64,000 bases of DNA, taken from Delphinus delphis. Lineage: Eukaryota > Chordata > Mammalia > Artiodactyla > Delphinidae. The position numbers and the translations under genes are program-made. The stretch is taken from NCBI RefSeq assembly GCF_949987515.2, contig NC_082694.2, positions 12,827,958-12,891,957 on the forward strand. Direction: 5' to 3'. Below are positions 1-13,100 of the stretch, in pieces (positions within the stretch are counted from its first letter, which is position 1; every line of letters begins with the position of its first letter). The notes beneath the pieces were generated by a model. It had not been told where the DNA came from, made no database searches, and saw nothing but the letters and a program-made list of their open reading frames with translations.

Positions 1-525
1 AAGTATCTTTAAAATGCACACACCATAGTTTGTGTGCTTCTCATTTGCTTCCAGTCACAAAAGACATTTATCTTTCTGTATCACCATGTAATATTTGTAG
101 TTGTTTGCATTTTTTCAAACTGTATGGAAACAGGATAAAATGTTAAAATTATTTTATGTATTTATCTTCCCATGTAGATCAGTTGGTTAATTTGCATTTA
201 AAATACTGTTAGTGAACGTTGGGGCTTCTATAACTATAAAAATGTCATAATTAATATAAAGATTTGTAGATTTGGGGTTTTACTCTGAATATTTTTTACA
301 GATTCAAGTTGAGGAATTTATTATTCTGCTTTTGTGGTTCAGGTTTCAGTAGGTAGATTACTTATCTACCTATTGAAATTTGTCTTCTTATTGAAGTTTA
401 CTCTTATGGTGAGAATTAATATATTACATTGCTTTTATTTTAAAGCTATTTATAGCTGTCTACAGGTCACTAAGTTAAATTCCTTCCTGTAGTTAGAATG
501 TTTGCTTCCTAAAGTGTTTTAATTT

Positions 526-605
526 CTTTCTTCGTCCCTTTCTTCCTCCCTCCCTCCCTCTCTCCCTCTTTTTCTTTCTTTCTTCTTTCTTTCTTTCTTT
601 CTTTC
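526..605 (+). repeat. Polypyrimidine microsatellite (CCCT/TTTC)n
   Basis: An uninterrupted C/T run shifts from CCCT units to TTTC units in the first ZC3H6 intron. Confidence 0.9.
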
Positions 606-721
606 ATTTTTATGGTAGCTTAGTATTATAGATGGTAACTATTGCTGTATTACCTTGGGATACTATTGCATTCATGCATTCATTCGTTTACTGAGTGAGA
701 GTCAATGCTCTTACTCTAAAT

Positions 722-873
722 CAGAGGTTGGCAAACTATGGCTGCTGAAATTGCTTCTTATGTTCTTGAAGGGTGTTGTAAAAAAAGAGAGATTTTGCAA
801 CAGAAACCATATGTGGCCTGCAAATTTAAAATGTTTACTGTGTAGCCCTTTATAGAAAATTGGCCAACCCCTG
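722..873 (+). mobile_element. MER5A-like hAT (Charlie group) DNA transposon, internally deleted
   Basis: Terminal inverted repeats CAGAGGTTGGCAAACTATGG and, at the other end, TTGGCCAACCCCTG. The internal block GTGGCCTGCAAATTTAAAAT is typical of MER5A. The element is flanked by an 8-bp target duplication, CTCTAAAT (714-721) and ATCTAAAT (874-881), with one mismatch. The middle found in full MER5A copies is absent. Confidence 0.8.
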
Positions 874-992
874 ATCTAAATGAGTATAACTTAAATTCTT
901 GGCTCATGCTTTTTTTTTCTTTTGGAACTGTTTCTGTAAGATTCTCTTTAGAATTGACTTTTGAAAATTAAAATTTTCATTGTCTTTTACAG

Positions 993-1173
993 AGAAGATG
1001 GTGAATTAGAAGATGGTGAAATAGATGATGCAGGATTTGAAGAAACACAAGAACAGGAAGCAAAAGAGGATGAAAAGCAGAAAAATGAGAAAGCCTACAG
1101 AAAATCAAGGAAAAAACACAAGAAAGAAAAAGAGAAGAAAAAGTCCAAAAGGAGAAAACGTGAGAAACATAAG
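993..1173 (+). CDS. ZC3H6: ZC3H6 coding exon: acidic and Lys/Arg-rich N-terminus
   Basis: The acceptor is TTTTACAG at 985-992 and the donor AAG|GTTAGT at 1173/1174. The 181 nt are the third base of an Arg codon plus 60 codons. The peptide opens with [11 protein letters not shown] and ends in a run of Lys and Arg ([20 protein letters not shown]), a probable nuclear localisation signal. The Arg codon is completed by the previous exon, which is outside the window. The in-frame sequence upstream of 993 is intron, so this exon does not supply the start codon. Confidence 0.93.
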
Positions 1174-4100
1174 GTTAGTTAGAATCTACTTTTTATTCTT
1201 TTGGTAAATTTTTATGAAATATAAAACACTGAAAATTACAAAGTATAAATCATTGCCTGTTTTCTTATAAAATATATGGATTAGATCTTTTTATGTGCTT
1301 AAGAAATTTTATGAACATAAAGATTATATGAAATGTTTTAAAGATTTAAAAAATATTCATGAGAACCTTACCGTATAGCACAGGGGAACTCTACTAGGTT
1401 CTCTGTGGTGACCTAAATGGGAAGGAAATCCAAAAAAGAGGGGATATATGTATACGTATAGCTGATTCACTTTGCTGTATAGCAGAAACTAACACAACAG
1501 TGTAAAGCAACTCAACTCCAATAAAAAAATTAAATAATCAAAGTAACTTTTAATGCAAATTAGAATAAATCTTTTAAATTGATGGAAGATTGTATGCAAG
1601 AATACTGAAAGCTTAAGGAAAGAAAGTTTCATTCTCTACAGATGTAGATTAACAGCACTGGCATTGTCCATCCATTCATTTATTTATTCATTTGTAAGTA
1701 TTATTGCGTGCTTGCTGTGGAAGTCTCTGTGCTGTATGCTGGGGGTTATAGTAATGAATGAAATGGTCTCTGCTGTTATAGAGATTACATTGAAAAGGGA
1801 AGGAGAGAGCTGTAAACAATTGAAAAACAAATGCTATCAAGAGAGCACTTGGGTGCTGGATACAGAATAATGTGGATTGCGGTTGAGAAGAAGGGAAACC
1901 TATACTGACAGAGAAATCAGAGAAAAGTTGGCAGCAGTGGTGGGGTAGTTTTTGAAACTCCCTGAATTTCCCCCATAAAAACAGAGCAATTAGAATAGCA
2001 AAACCAAAAATTCATTGGCAGCATCTACCAAAAAATGAACTAACAAGTTATCTTCACAAACCTCAAAAATAAAAAACCACAGACAGCAACCACAGACAGC
2101 AACAAGACCAGAGTAGGATCAGCAATTGTGTGAAATGAAGCAGAAGAAAGGTAAAAAGAACTTCCAGAAAACAAACTACCAACAGGTATTCATCTCAATG
2201 CAGGAGTCCGCAGTGAACATGGAAAGCCTGTCGGCCAAACTGAGAAACAGCAATGGAAACTGAGAGGGGGCTTTACTAGCTCCCAATTCCCACATGAGTA
2301 TAAGGTGACCACGTAAGATTGTATGGTGCTAGAATGGTCTGTGCCTGATGAATACTCATCAACTAAATCTCTTCTAGGACAGAGTCCCACCCTGAGGAGA
2401 AAACTGCTAGGAGTAGAATCTAAGTTGAGAGGACAAGAATACTAGGGCCAAGGAAAGAAAATGGGGGAAGGGAGCAGGGGTGGCATATCTCAGAAGATAC
2501 ACAGCATGTTTTTTAATACCTCATGTGCTAACGACAGAAGAAATAACCCTAGAGAGTGAAGCTAGGAAAGTTTTCCTGGCTCATTCCTCCTTTGACACAT
2601 GAGCAACAAGATTGGACCATGACCACATTCCATATACGTTATTCTTATTAAAAAAAAAAGAGGAAACTGGGGAGAATAATATTCTTCCAGAAAGGAAAGA
2701 ATGCCCACAAAACATGAAAAACTTAACCTAACATTTCAAAATGATTTTTAAAAATTAAGAAAATAATACAGACTATGATCAAACAGCATCAGCAGAACTG
2801 GGGGAAAAGGGAATCCTTTGGTCATTTAGGCAAAAAGACCAAGCCACTTATTAAGAAAGGAAAGTCAGATTTATAGAAAAACTTTTGATATCAACATTTT
2901 ATGCCAGAAGATAATGGAGTAACATATTTGAATAAAATGCAAGCCAAGCATTTTATATCCAGCTAAATACTGAACTTCAAATATAAAGTCCTCAGAAAAG
3001 CTGTATATAATAGAAGTCAGGAAATATTATCATAAGACTTCTCATAGAATCTCCTAGAGCACACGTTCAGATAACCAAAATGACTGGTTGAAAAAGTGAG
3101 AGTGATCTACATACACTACGTATTAGTCTGTAAAGCTAAGACTAAATGATGGACATGGGGGGCAGTAAATTATGTATCGAAACATTACAGCTGTAAAAAA
3201 CGTCAGGGAAAGCAGAAGAATATATGGTAAGCAGGATAACCTTCTTGGTAGTTTTTTAGTTATTAACTGAGACTTTTTAAATATACTTCAAATTATTATC
3301 CTGGGAATGAAAGAGAGGAAGTAGAAGAAGAGGTTACTGCCTAATTTCAATATTGGTCCTACTAGTAAACAAATAGTATGCAAAGAAGGGATAGGGACTA
3401 AGGTTATTGGAAAAAGACAACTTGAAAGAAATAACTGAAACAAAAATATAATCTTTCTAATACCAAAAGATATACCTCCCAACAATGCAAAATCCAACTC
3501 TAAGCTATGTAAAAGAGAAAGATTTAAAAAGTGGGTAAAACCATTGTAAAGCAATTATACTCTAATAAAGATGTTAAAAAAAATAAAAAAATGAAAAGTG
3601 GGTGAAGCTATACCAGGCAGATGCAAAGAAAGAAAAGGCAGAAATCACAGTGTTGATATATGAAAAAGTCAAATTTAGGTCAAAAAGGCATTGAAAGAAA
3701 CAAAGAAGGGCATTTTATAATGTTAAGGTTATAATTCACAGTGAAGATTTATTTATTTATTGTTATTTAATATCCCCTTAAACATCAGTTTTCATAAAGC
3801 AGGAACTATAGGAACTATGAGAAGAAATAGACAGGAATACAGTAATAACAGGAGATACACCAGTATACCTCTCTTAACCCAAGGAGATTAATCAAATGGA
3901 TGAAAAGGTGGTAAGGATATTAAAGAAATATTATAATATTATATTATAATATTATAATATATAGTATTATAAATATTATAAATATATAGTAAGCTCTGAA
4001 TCCTGAGAATATATCTTTCTCTCAAGTATACTTGGAATATTCATAAAAATAGACCATGTCATAGGCAACAAAGAAAACTCCAATTAATTTGATGGAGTAG

Positions 4101-7100
4101 AAATAGTACAAAGAGCAATCTCAAACCACAATGCAATAAATCTAGACATAAATAACAAAGTCGAAAAACAGAAACACTTTTGAATGCAGACTAAATCTGC
4201 CGAATTACATGAAAATAATAATAGAATTTGACATATGGAAGATAGCTAAAAAATTATCAGAAGAAAAATTATTATAGTATTAAAATCTAGAAAACAGCAA
4301 AGTAAGACAGAAACAAAAAGGAAGGGCTTAATAAAGTTATAAGTAGAATTTAACAAATTAGAATGAAAAGTCAGTAGTTTGTTTTTTTTTTTGGCCATGC
4401 TGCACGGCACGCAGGATCTTAGTTCTCCCATCAGGGATCGAACCTGTGCCCCCTGCAGCACGGGTTGGCCAAACTAATTAAGAAAAAAGGGAAGCACAAA
4501 AACAAAGTTAGATATTTTGAGGTTAAGAACTTTTAAAACCATCAAGTCCTGGTTCCTTTTTAACAGTTCTTCCTTTAATTCATCTATCTTTCCTCATAGA
4601 TAGGTACTTTCAACATTTTGCTTGAAAATCTTAACTAGATCACCTAGTTCATTAGACACATTTTCTACTTTCCATATTGCTGAATGTAACAGTGTTGCTA
4701 GATTTCTGCCACTGCATAACAAGGATCTCCCTTTTTCCAGTTTTAATAAGATCTCTCTCACTTTCCTTTTAAGTCGCCCCAAAGTCCAAAATTTTACTAA
4801 CAATAATTCAGGGTGATCTTAGGCTTTCACTAGTGCCCTCTTAAAATCATTCCAGTTTCTATCCACTGTCTGGTTCCAAAACCAGTTCTACCTTTTAGAT
4901 ATTTGTACTGGCAGCACCGCATTTCCAGATACCAAAACCTGTATTAGTTAACTATTGCTGCGCAACACATTACCCCAAACTTAGAAGCTTAAAACAACAA
5001 AAGTTTGTCTCCTAGTTTCTGTGGGTCAGGAACGTGGGCACGGCTTAACTTGGTATTCTGGCTCAGTGCTTCCTGCGAGGTTGCAGTCATCTCCTGACTA
5101 AGGCAGGATCCTCTTCCAAGTTCGGTCATGTGGCTCTTGGCAGGCCTCCGTTCCTCACCATGTGGACCCCTTTACATACCACTTCTTTGACCTCGTGCTT
5201 TGGCTGGCTTCCTCCAAAGCAAGAGAGCAAGAGAGAGCACCCAGGATGAAAGCTACAGTCTTTTTTATAACCTAATCACTTCTGACAAATTCTGTTTGCT
5301 AGAAGCAAGCTTCTAAGTCTAGTCCACACTCAGAGGGAGAGGAATTAATCTCCACCTCTTGAGGGTAGGAGTAATAATGAATTTGTGGACAATTATTATT
5401 AGAGAAATGCCATTTAATTGATTTTATATTTTGCATTTTCACTTAATAGTACAGATAAACATTTTGTTGTTTCTATAAAATCTTCTAAAATACCATTTTA
5501 ATTGATTGCTCTGTATTGTATTATACTTTAGTATCATTCTCTTACTATTGGACATGGAGATTTTTTGTGATAAATCTTGAAGGACAGGTAGGAATTAGCT
5601 CGTTGACCAAAGAGACACAGAGAATACAAAAGCAAAAAGGTGTGAAAAGGCTGGCATGGTTTGGGGAAGTCACTGAAGTCCCTAAATTCTTTCTGTTACT
5701 GTTTGAATATTTAAAGGGGTCACTAAATGTCTATCCTGTTAATTAGTTCTTGACTATGTCTTTTGCCCTCTTTACTCACCACGTTGTGGTGTCATGTTTG
5801 TTAAGAGTTCTACAGAAAGCATAATCACTGAGACTTGAACTTTATTTATTTTTAAAACATTTATTTATTTGGCTGGGCTGGGTCTTAGTTGTGGCATGCA
5901 GGATCTTCTTTGCAGCATGCAGGATCTTTAGTTGTGGCATGCGGACTCTTAGTTGCATCATGAGGGATCTAGTTCCCCAACCAGGGATCGAACCAGGGCC
6001 CCCTACATTGGGAGCATGGAGTCTTACCCACTGGACCACCAGGAAAGTCCCTAGACTTGAACTTTAGTACTTACCAACCAAGTGTATTGAAAGAAATAAT
6101 CCACCAGTGTATTATAGGTAAAATAACAAAATTAAGGGAACACTTTCAAACACCAAACAGATACCAAACAATAACCAAAAAAAAGAAACTCAAAAATTCT
6201 GAAATAAAAAAAGTATACTATCCTTTTCACTTAAAAATTTAATAATTTTTAATTACTCTCTACTATTTCCAGCTATTTTTAATTTTGGGTTAATAATTAC
6301 TTCTTATTACTGTAGGTGAGCCACATACATATTTTTTTATAATAGCCTTCCTAATGACTTCTTAACGTCTGTGTTCTAGACTCATTTTTGGGGGCTAGCC
6401 TGAAGAATCTTCTCCCTTAAACAGAATCTTCTCTTCTCTGATGGCTCTTCCTGAAGCAGTGCCTCTGTTTGAACTTCTTCTTAAGCAAGCCTTACCCCTT
6501 TAGTGTTCTTCAAGGTAAAGGTTTTCTTTTGAGCCAGAGCTGACTTCTGCTAGTAACAGAGCAAACTTGGCTTTTAAATGGACAATATTTATTTCAGTCC
6601 TAACCAAAAAGATTAGGTAGTTAAGCTTGAAGCGTTTCATAGCATAATTATAAAAAGATCTTCATATCACCTATCAGATCAACAAAAGCAGAATTAACAG
6701 CACCCCAAAACTAAACCCCAGAACATTTAAGAACAAGGTGGAGGAAAACAGTTTGTCTTCTTAAACCAGCATTTAAGAATGGAGTAGAAGAAAACAGATC
6801 CTTCTACTGTAAAAGTATCAAGAGGTCAATTTAGTTCAGCACATTTTTACTGAGTTTGTTCTAGTCTTAGATGCTGGGAATGCAAGGATGATAAAATACA
6901 GAGTCAGTGTCTTTGTTGATAAGAACTTCAAAAAATTTTTTTAAAGAGGGTGCTCAACCTGGGAAGGTAATTATTTTGGCTAGATGGAGGATATTTCGTG
7001 ATTTTTTTTTTTGAAATTGCATTCATACTTGAAAAAGCTTATTCTTGATATTTGTCAATCACTGTCAATTACTTGTGGTTTGCATTTCATCTTTGTTCAA

Positions 7101-10100
7101 TTTTGTGGGTTGGATTTATGTTATATTTATAATTTGGAATGTTTTGATATCTTTTAGATTTAGGGTACTTACGCAATAGATTAAGAACTCTAAAGCTGTT
7201 TTAGGTAAAAATAAATTACTTCATACTCTATTCATGTTCTAGGACTCTTTTTGGTGATGAGGAACCAATTTTATTTCCTTTAAGATTAACTTAGGGGCTT
7301 CCCTGGTGGTGCAGTGGTTAAGAATCCGCCTACCAATGCAGGGGACGCGGGTTCGAGCCCTGGTCCAGGAAGGTCCCACATGCCACGGAGCAGCTAAGCC
7401 CGTGCGCCACAACTACTGAGCCTGCGCTCTAGAGCCCGCGAGCCACGACTGCTGAGCCCGCGTGCCACAGCTACTGAAGCCCGCGTGCCTAGAGCCCATG
7501 CTCCACAACAAGAGAAGCCACCACAGTGAGAAGCCGTGCACTGCAACGAAGAGTAGCCCGCGCTCGCAGCAACTAAAAGCCCGCACGCAGCAGCAAACAC
7601 CCAACGCAGCCAAAGATTTTAAAAATAAAGATTAACTTAAATTTAAGATCACTTTAGAGCATAGAGGTGCAGTATTTTCTATTTGAAGTCCTTGGGCCAA
7701 AGGGATGATGGGGAAAATGCTGCCATTAAAATCCCCGAGAAAAGAGGAAGATGTACTATTCCTCAGAAAATTTCAGAGGAGTTGGGGTGGAGGTGGTCTT
7801 TGGAACAAGAATTTTCCAGTTAATACTTCAGAACCTACTAGGATAATATAATCTGTTGGTTGGCACCTCTGGCTGAAACAAGCTTATCTAGATACTAGTT
7901 AAATTTTTTTCCTTTTGTAAATGTAACATTTTTGGTTTTTCCTTCTTTTAGCATAATTCTCCATCCAGTGATGATAGTTCAGACTACAGCCTTGATTCAG
8001 AGGTCGAACATACAGAAAGTTCCCACAGAAAAAGAAGTGGTTTCTACAGGGATTATGACATTCCATTTCCTCAGGTATTGCCTTTATTTTTATTGTCATA
8101 AAATATACAGAACATAAAATTTACCATTTTAACTATTTCTTTTTCTCTCTCTTTTTCTTTTAAATTGGAGTATAATTGACCTACAACACTGTGTTAGTTC
8201 CAGGTGCACAACATAGGATTCAATATTTCTGTACATAAAATGATCACCACAATAAGTTTGGTTACCATCTGTCGCCATACAAAGATATTACATTATTATT
8301 AACTGTTCTCCCCATGCTGTACATTTCATCCCTGTGACTCATTTATTTTGCAACTGGAAGTTTGTACCTCTTAATCTCCCTCACCTATTTCATCCCCATT
8401 CCCCTCTGGTAACCACTTGTTTGTTCTATCTGTGAATCTGTTCCTGTTTTGTTATGTTTGCTCATTTGTTTTGGTTTTCAGATTCCACATATAAGAGAAA
8501 TAATAGTGATATTTATCTTTCTCTATCTGCCTTATTTCACTTAGCATAATGCCCTCTAAGTCCGTCCTTATTGTCACAAATGGCAAGATTTCATTCTTTT
8601 TTATGGCTGAGTAATATTCCATTGTATATATACTGCATATACTGCATGTATATATATATATACTGCATCTTCTTTATCCGTTCATCTGTTAATGGACACT
8701 TAGCTTGCTTCCATATCTTGGCTATTATAAACAATGCAGCAGTGAACATAGGGGTGCATATATCTTTTCGAATTAGTGTTTTTATTTTCTCTGGGAAAAT
8801 ACCCCAAAGTGGAATTGCTGGATATTTGGTAGTTCTATTCTTAATATTTTGAGAAACCTCTGTACTGTTTTCCACAGCGACTGCACCAGTTTACATTACC
8901 ACCAACAGCGTACAAGTGTTCCCTTTTCTCCACATTTTCACCAACACTTGTTATTTCTTGTCTTTTTGATGATAGCCATTCTGCCAGGTGTGAGGTGATA
9001 TGTCCTTGTGGGTTTTTGTGCTTTTTAAAAATTAATTACTTATTTTTGGTTGCATCGGGTCTTTGTTGCTGTGTGCTGGCTTTCTCTAGTTGCAGGGAGC
9101 GGGGGCTACTCTTCATTGCGGTGCACAGTGGCTTCTCTTGTTGTGGAGCACAGGTTCTAGGCACACGGGCTTCAGTAGTTGTGGCATGCAGGCTCAGTAG
9201 TTGTGGCACATGGGCTTAGTTGCTCTGCGGCATGTGGGATCTTCCTGGTCCAGGGCTCAAACCCGTGTCCCCTGCATTGGCAGGCGGGTTCTTAACCACT
9301 GTGCTACCAGGGGAGCCCTATCCTTGTGGTTTTGATTTGCATTTCCCTGATGATTAGTGATGTTGAGCATCTTTTCATGTGTCTGTTGGCCATTTGTATG
9401 TCTTTGGAAAAATTCACTATTTTCACCATTTTAAAATATACAGTTCAATGACATTAAGTTTATTTATGATGTTGTGCAACCATCACTCTGTCCATTTCCA
9501 AAACTTTTTCATCTTCCTAAACAGAAGCCATGTACCTATCAAGCAATAATACCTAATTTCCCCCTCCCTCCACTCCTGGTAACCACTATTCTACTTTCCA
9601 TCTCTATGAATTTGCCTGCTCTAGGTGCTTCATATAGGTGGAATCATGCTGTATTTGTCCTTTTGTGTCTGGCTTATTTCACTTACCATAATTTTTGCAA
9701 GGTTCATCTGTGTTGTAGTACGTATCAGAATTTCCTTCCTTTTCAAAGCTGTATAGTACTCAATTATATGTATATACCACATTTTGTCGATAGATACTTG
9801 GATTGCTTCCACCTTTTGCGCATTGTGAATAATGCTGCTATGAACGTGGGTGTATAGGTATCTCTTTGAGACCCTGCTCTCAGTTCTTTGGAGTATAGAC
9901 CTAGGAGTGGAATTACTTGATGATATGTTATTTCTACATTTAACTTTCTGAGGAACTACCAACTGTTTCCCACAAAGGCTGCACCATTTTACATTTCCAC
10001 CAACAATGCATGAGATTTTTCTGATTTCTCCACATTCTTGTCAAGCTTGTTATTTTCTGTTTTTGTTTGTTTGTTTTGTTTTGGATAACAGCCTTCCTAA

Positions 10101-13100
10101 TTGGTGTGAAATGATATCTCACTGTGGTTTTGAGTTACTGCTTTTTAAAGAGAAAAATTAAACTTTCAATTTCATTCTTTGCTTTCTGATATTAAAAAAA
10201 TATTTTATAAGACATATGCTACAAATTTTAAACCTTTGAAAATAAAGACTATGTCATGGATTTGTCTGTTAGGGCTGCCATAACAACATACCACAGACTG
10301 GTGGCTTAAACAACAGAAATTTATTTTCTCACAGTCTGGAGGCTAGATCTGAGTCCAAGATCGAGGTGCTGGCAGGTTTGGTTTCCCCTGAGGGCCACAA
10401 GGGAAGGATCTGTTTAGGTCTTTCTCCTTGGCTTGTAGATGGTCACCTTCGTGCTGCTTTGTCCTCACATGGTCATTTCTCTGTGCACGTGGACTCCTTG
10501 TGTCTCTGTGTGTCCAAATTTCCTCTTATAAGGGCAGCAGTCCAATTGGATCAGGGCCCACCCTAACATCCTCATTTTAACTTAATCACCTCTTTAAAGG
10601 CCCTTTCTCTAAACACTGTCATATTTTGAGGTACTGGGGGTGAGGGCTTCAGTATATGAATTTTGTGCCACCTACCTCTTCAAGTGCAAACATTATTTGA
10701 TGTGTTTTAAACAGAAAAAAAATTAAAACAACATGATATACTTTATGTCTTCCTTAAATATGTTGCACTGTATGAACAGAATCTTCAATCTGAATATTAT
10801 TTTGTGCTAGAAAAATCCTGATGCTCTCAGGAGCACTGAGGAGTATTCAGGTCAGTGTGCATGTATCTGAAAAACCCCAGACTTTCTGAGTTCTGGTGGG
10901 TGGGGGTCGCTAAGGCTTCCGCTTTTTCCAGACTCTGGACTCCTTTTGTTCCCAAAGATTGAAAGGATAGTCAAAAGTGCTGTTGAACCTTTTCAGATGA
11001 TTTTTCATGCTGGGCTGATGCTTTCAGAGCAAAAACAGCTCCAAGTACTGCTCACTTCTGGGGATTTTCATCTACTCCATGGGAAACGGTTCAGTAATCC
11101 TTCACTAATTTGTTAGCTCTCTGATGTCTACAGTGGTCTGAAAGAAATATCTTGTCTATCTTTGCTGCATTTTTTTAGGAGGAGGACTGATCTGAATTAA
11201 ATTACCTAGTCTGCCATTAGAAGAGAAAGTTCAGGATCATTTCCTTCACATATGGTTTAGTGTTGACTCACTGAGGTTAGAAAGTATATCCTAAAAATCT
11301 CATTTGATTAGATAACGAGTATCTACTGTATGACACTTCTACAGTTATAGGCCGACAATAGAATATAGTATTAGCATCTAGCTATTAAATTAGCTATTAA
11401 ATTAGTACTTAATATATCTCCTTTTTCCTCATCCTTGTTCAGGGTCTCCTGTTCTCTTATTTCATGCTTAGAGTGACAGCCTGTGTAACAGAAACCAAAT
11501 CTGCCCCCACAGACATTCTAGCAGGTAGATAGCCTAATAATCAATAAGCAAAGTGATTGGAGAGACTATATCCTTCAGTAAAATTTATAGTCTTTTTCAT
11601 TTCTTTTATCTTTAGGAGGGCTTTTAAAAATACTTGCTAGATCCTTGCTGGTGAGTACATTTTGTTCATTCCAAATGGTGAACATGTGAAGCACGAGGAG
11701 ATACTCTCCTAGAGAACTGGGGCTGCTCTGTAACCCCTCATTCATTTAGCGCTTCCTGGAGAGCTTGCACCGCATGGGTGGTGCCCTGATGCAAACACTA
11801 AGCACTGCAGCAAGCCACATTAGAGTCTGTCACTGCAGAAGAAGCCCTGAGGTTTGCATAATTAGAGGGCTATTAGGATTATTTGCAGTTGGGAAAACAA
11901 GGGAGGGATGGATTGAAAGTTTAGGGATAATTCTGCTTGAAAAAGTAGGAATTATGGAGATTATTTTTGTAAAGGCTGTGAAAAATCAGAGAATTGGATT
12001 AATATTAAGACTTAAAGCTTTTGTGAAAAGCATCTAATCTCTAGAGAAAAATTCATACTCGCCCATTAACAGAGAGTAATCCTTGCTCATTAGGCATTGA
12101 AATATATTTTTGAAGAATTAATGTAATCACATTTTTTATAAAAGGAAATGTAAGTACCACTCAACTAATAAATCTTCAACTTAATCAAAGCAATTATTTT
12201 TTGTTTTATTTTCATAGTGGCTTTTTTTTAAATGTAAGAAACAGTCTTTTGGCTATAATTGTAGATCCCCTTCTGAATTTCTGAAGTGCTGGACTGAGAA
12301 CAGTTTATAAACTTTAAAAATGTTGCTTAAAAAAATTTGGAAATCTAATATAATGTCTTCAAAATTTAAAACTGATGAGCTAATTGATTTTCTTGATTGC
12401 TTTATATACTTTTTCTCTATTTTATAATTGCTGAAAAGGACTTAATATTTCTCTGAATTTTACTTTTTTTTGAATTTTATTTTATTGTTATTTTTTATAG
12501 AGCAGGTTCTCATTAGTTATCTGTTTTATACATATTAGTGTATATATGTCAATCCCAATCTCCCAGTTCATACCACCACCACCACCACCCGCCCCCCCAC
12601 CCCCGCATTCCCCCCATGGTGTCCATACGTTTGTTCTCTACATCTGTGTCTCTATTTCTGCCCTGCAAACCAGTTCATCTGTACCATTTTTCTGGGTTCC
12701 ACATATATGAGTTAATATACGATATTTGTTTTTCTCTTTCTGACTTACTTCACTCTGTATGTTCTCTGCATTTTATTAAAAACACAGTCTCGTGTTGGTA
12801 TTCTGCCAGGGCAGTGTTTTTATATCACATTTAAAATGTACTAAACTGAAAATGAGTCATGGTCTGACTTTTTCTAGATCCTCAAGCTGTAATTATGTGC
12901 AATTTTTTTTGCGGTACGCGGGCCTCTCATTGTTGTGGCCTCTCCCATTGCAGAGCACAGGCTCCGGACGCATAGGCTCAGTGGCCATGGCTCATGGGCC
13001 CAGCCGCTCTGCGGCATGTGGGATCCTCCCAGACCGGGGCACAAACCCGTGTCCCCTGCATCGGCAGGCGGACTCTCAACCACTGCGCCACCAGGGAAGC

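Larger units (their letters stand above)
1..992 (+). other. ZC3H6: ZC3H6 first intron (3' part)
   Basis: Non-coding sequence upstream of the first exon in the window. It holds a CCCT/TTTC polypyrimidine tract (526-605) and a MER5A-like element (722-873). The rest is AT-rich without recognisable features. Confidence 0.85.
1174..7951 (+). other. ZC3H6: ZC3H6 intron between 993-1173 and 7952-8074
   Basis: A 6.8-kb GT-AG intron. It contains an L1 3' end (1365-1540), old L1/HAL1-like sequence (about 2000-4250), a SINE remnant (4382-4470), a MaLR LTR (4945-5390) and two SINEs (5845-6051, 7294-7627). I see nothing else in the remaining stretches. Confidence 0.85.

Noticed and set aside
9474..9962. 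Open frames of 110-127 codons on both strands
   Set aside because: They are reversed L1 ORF2 sequence with decayed ends.
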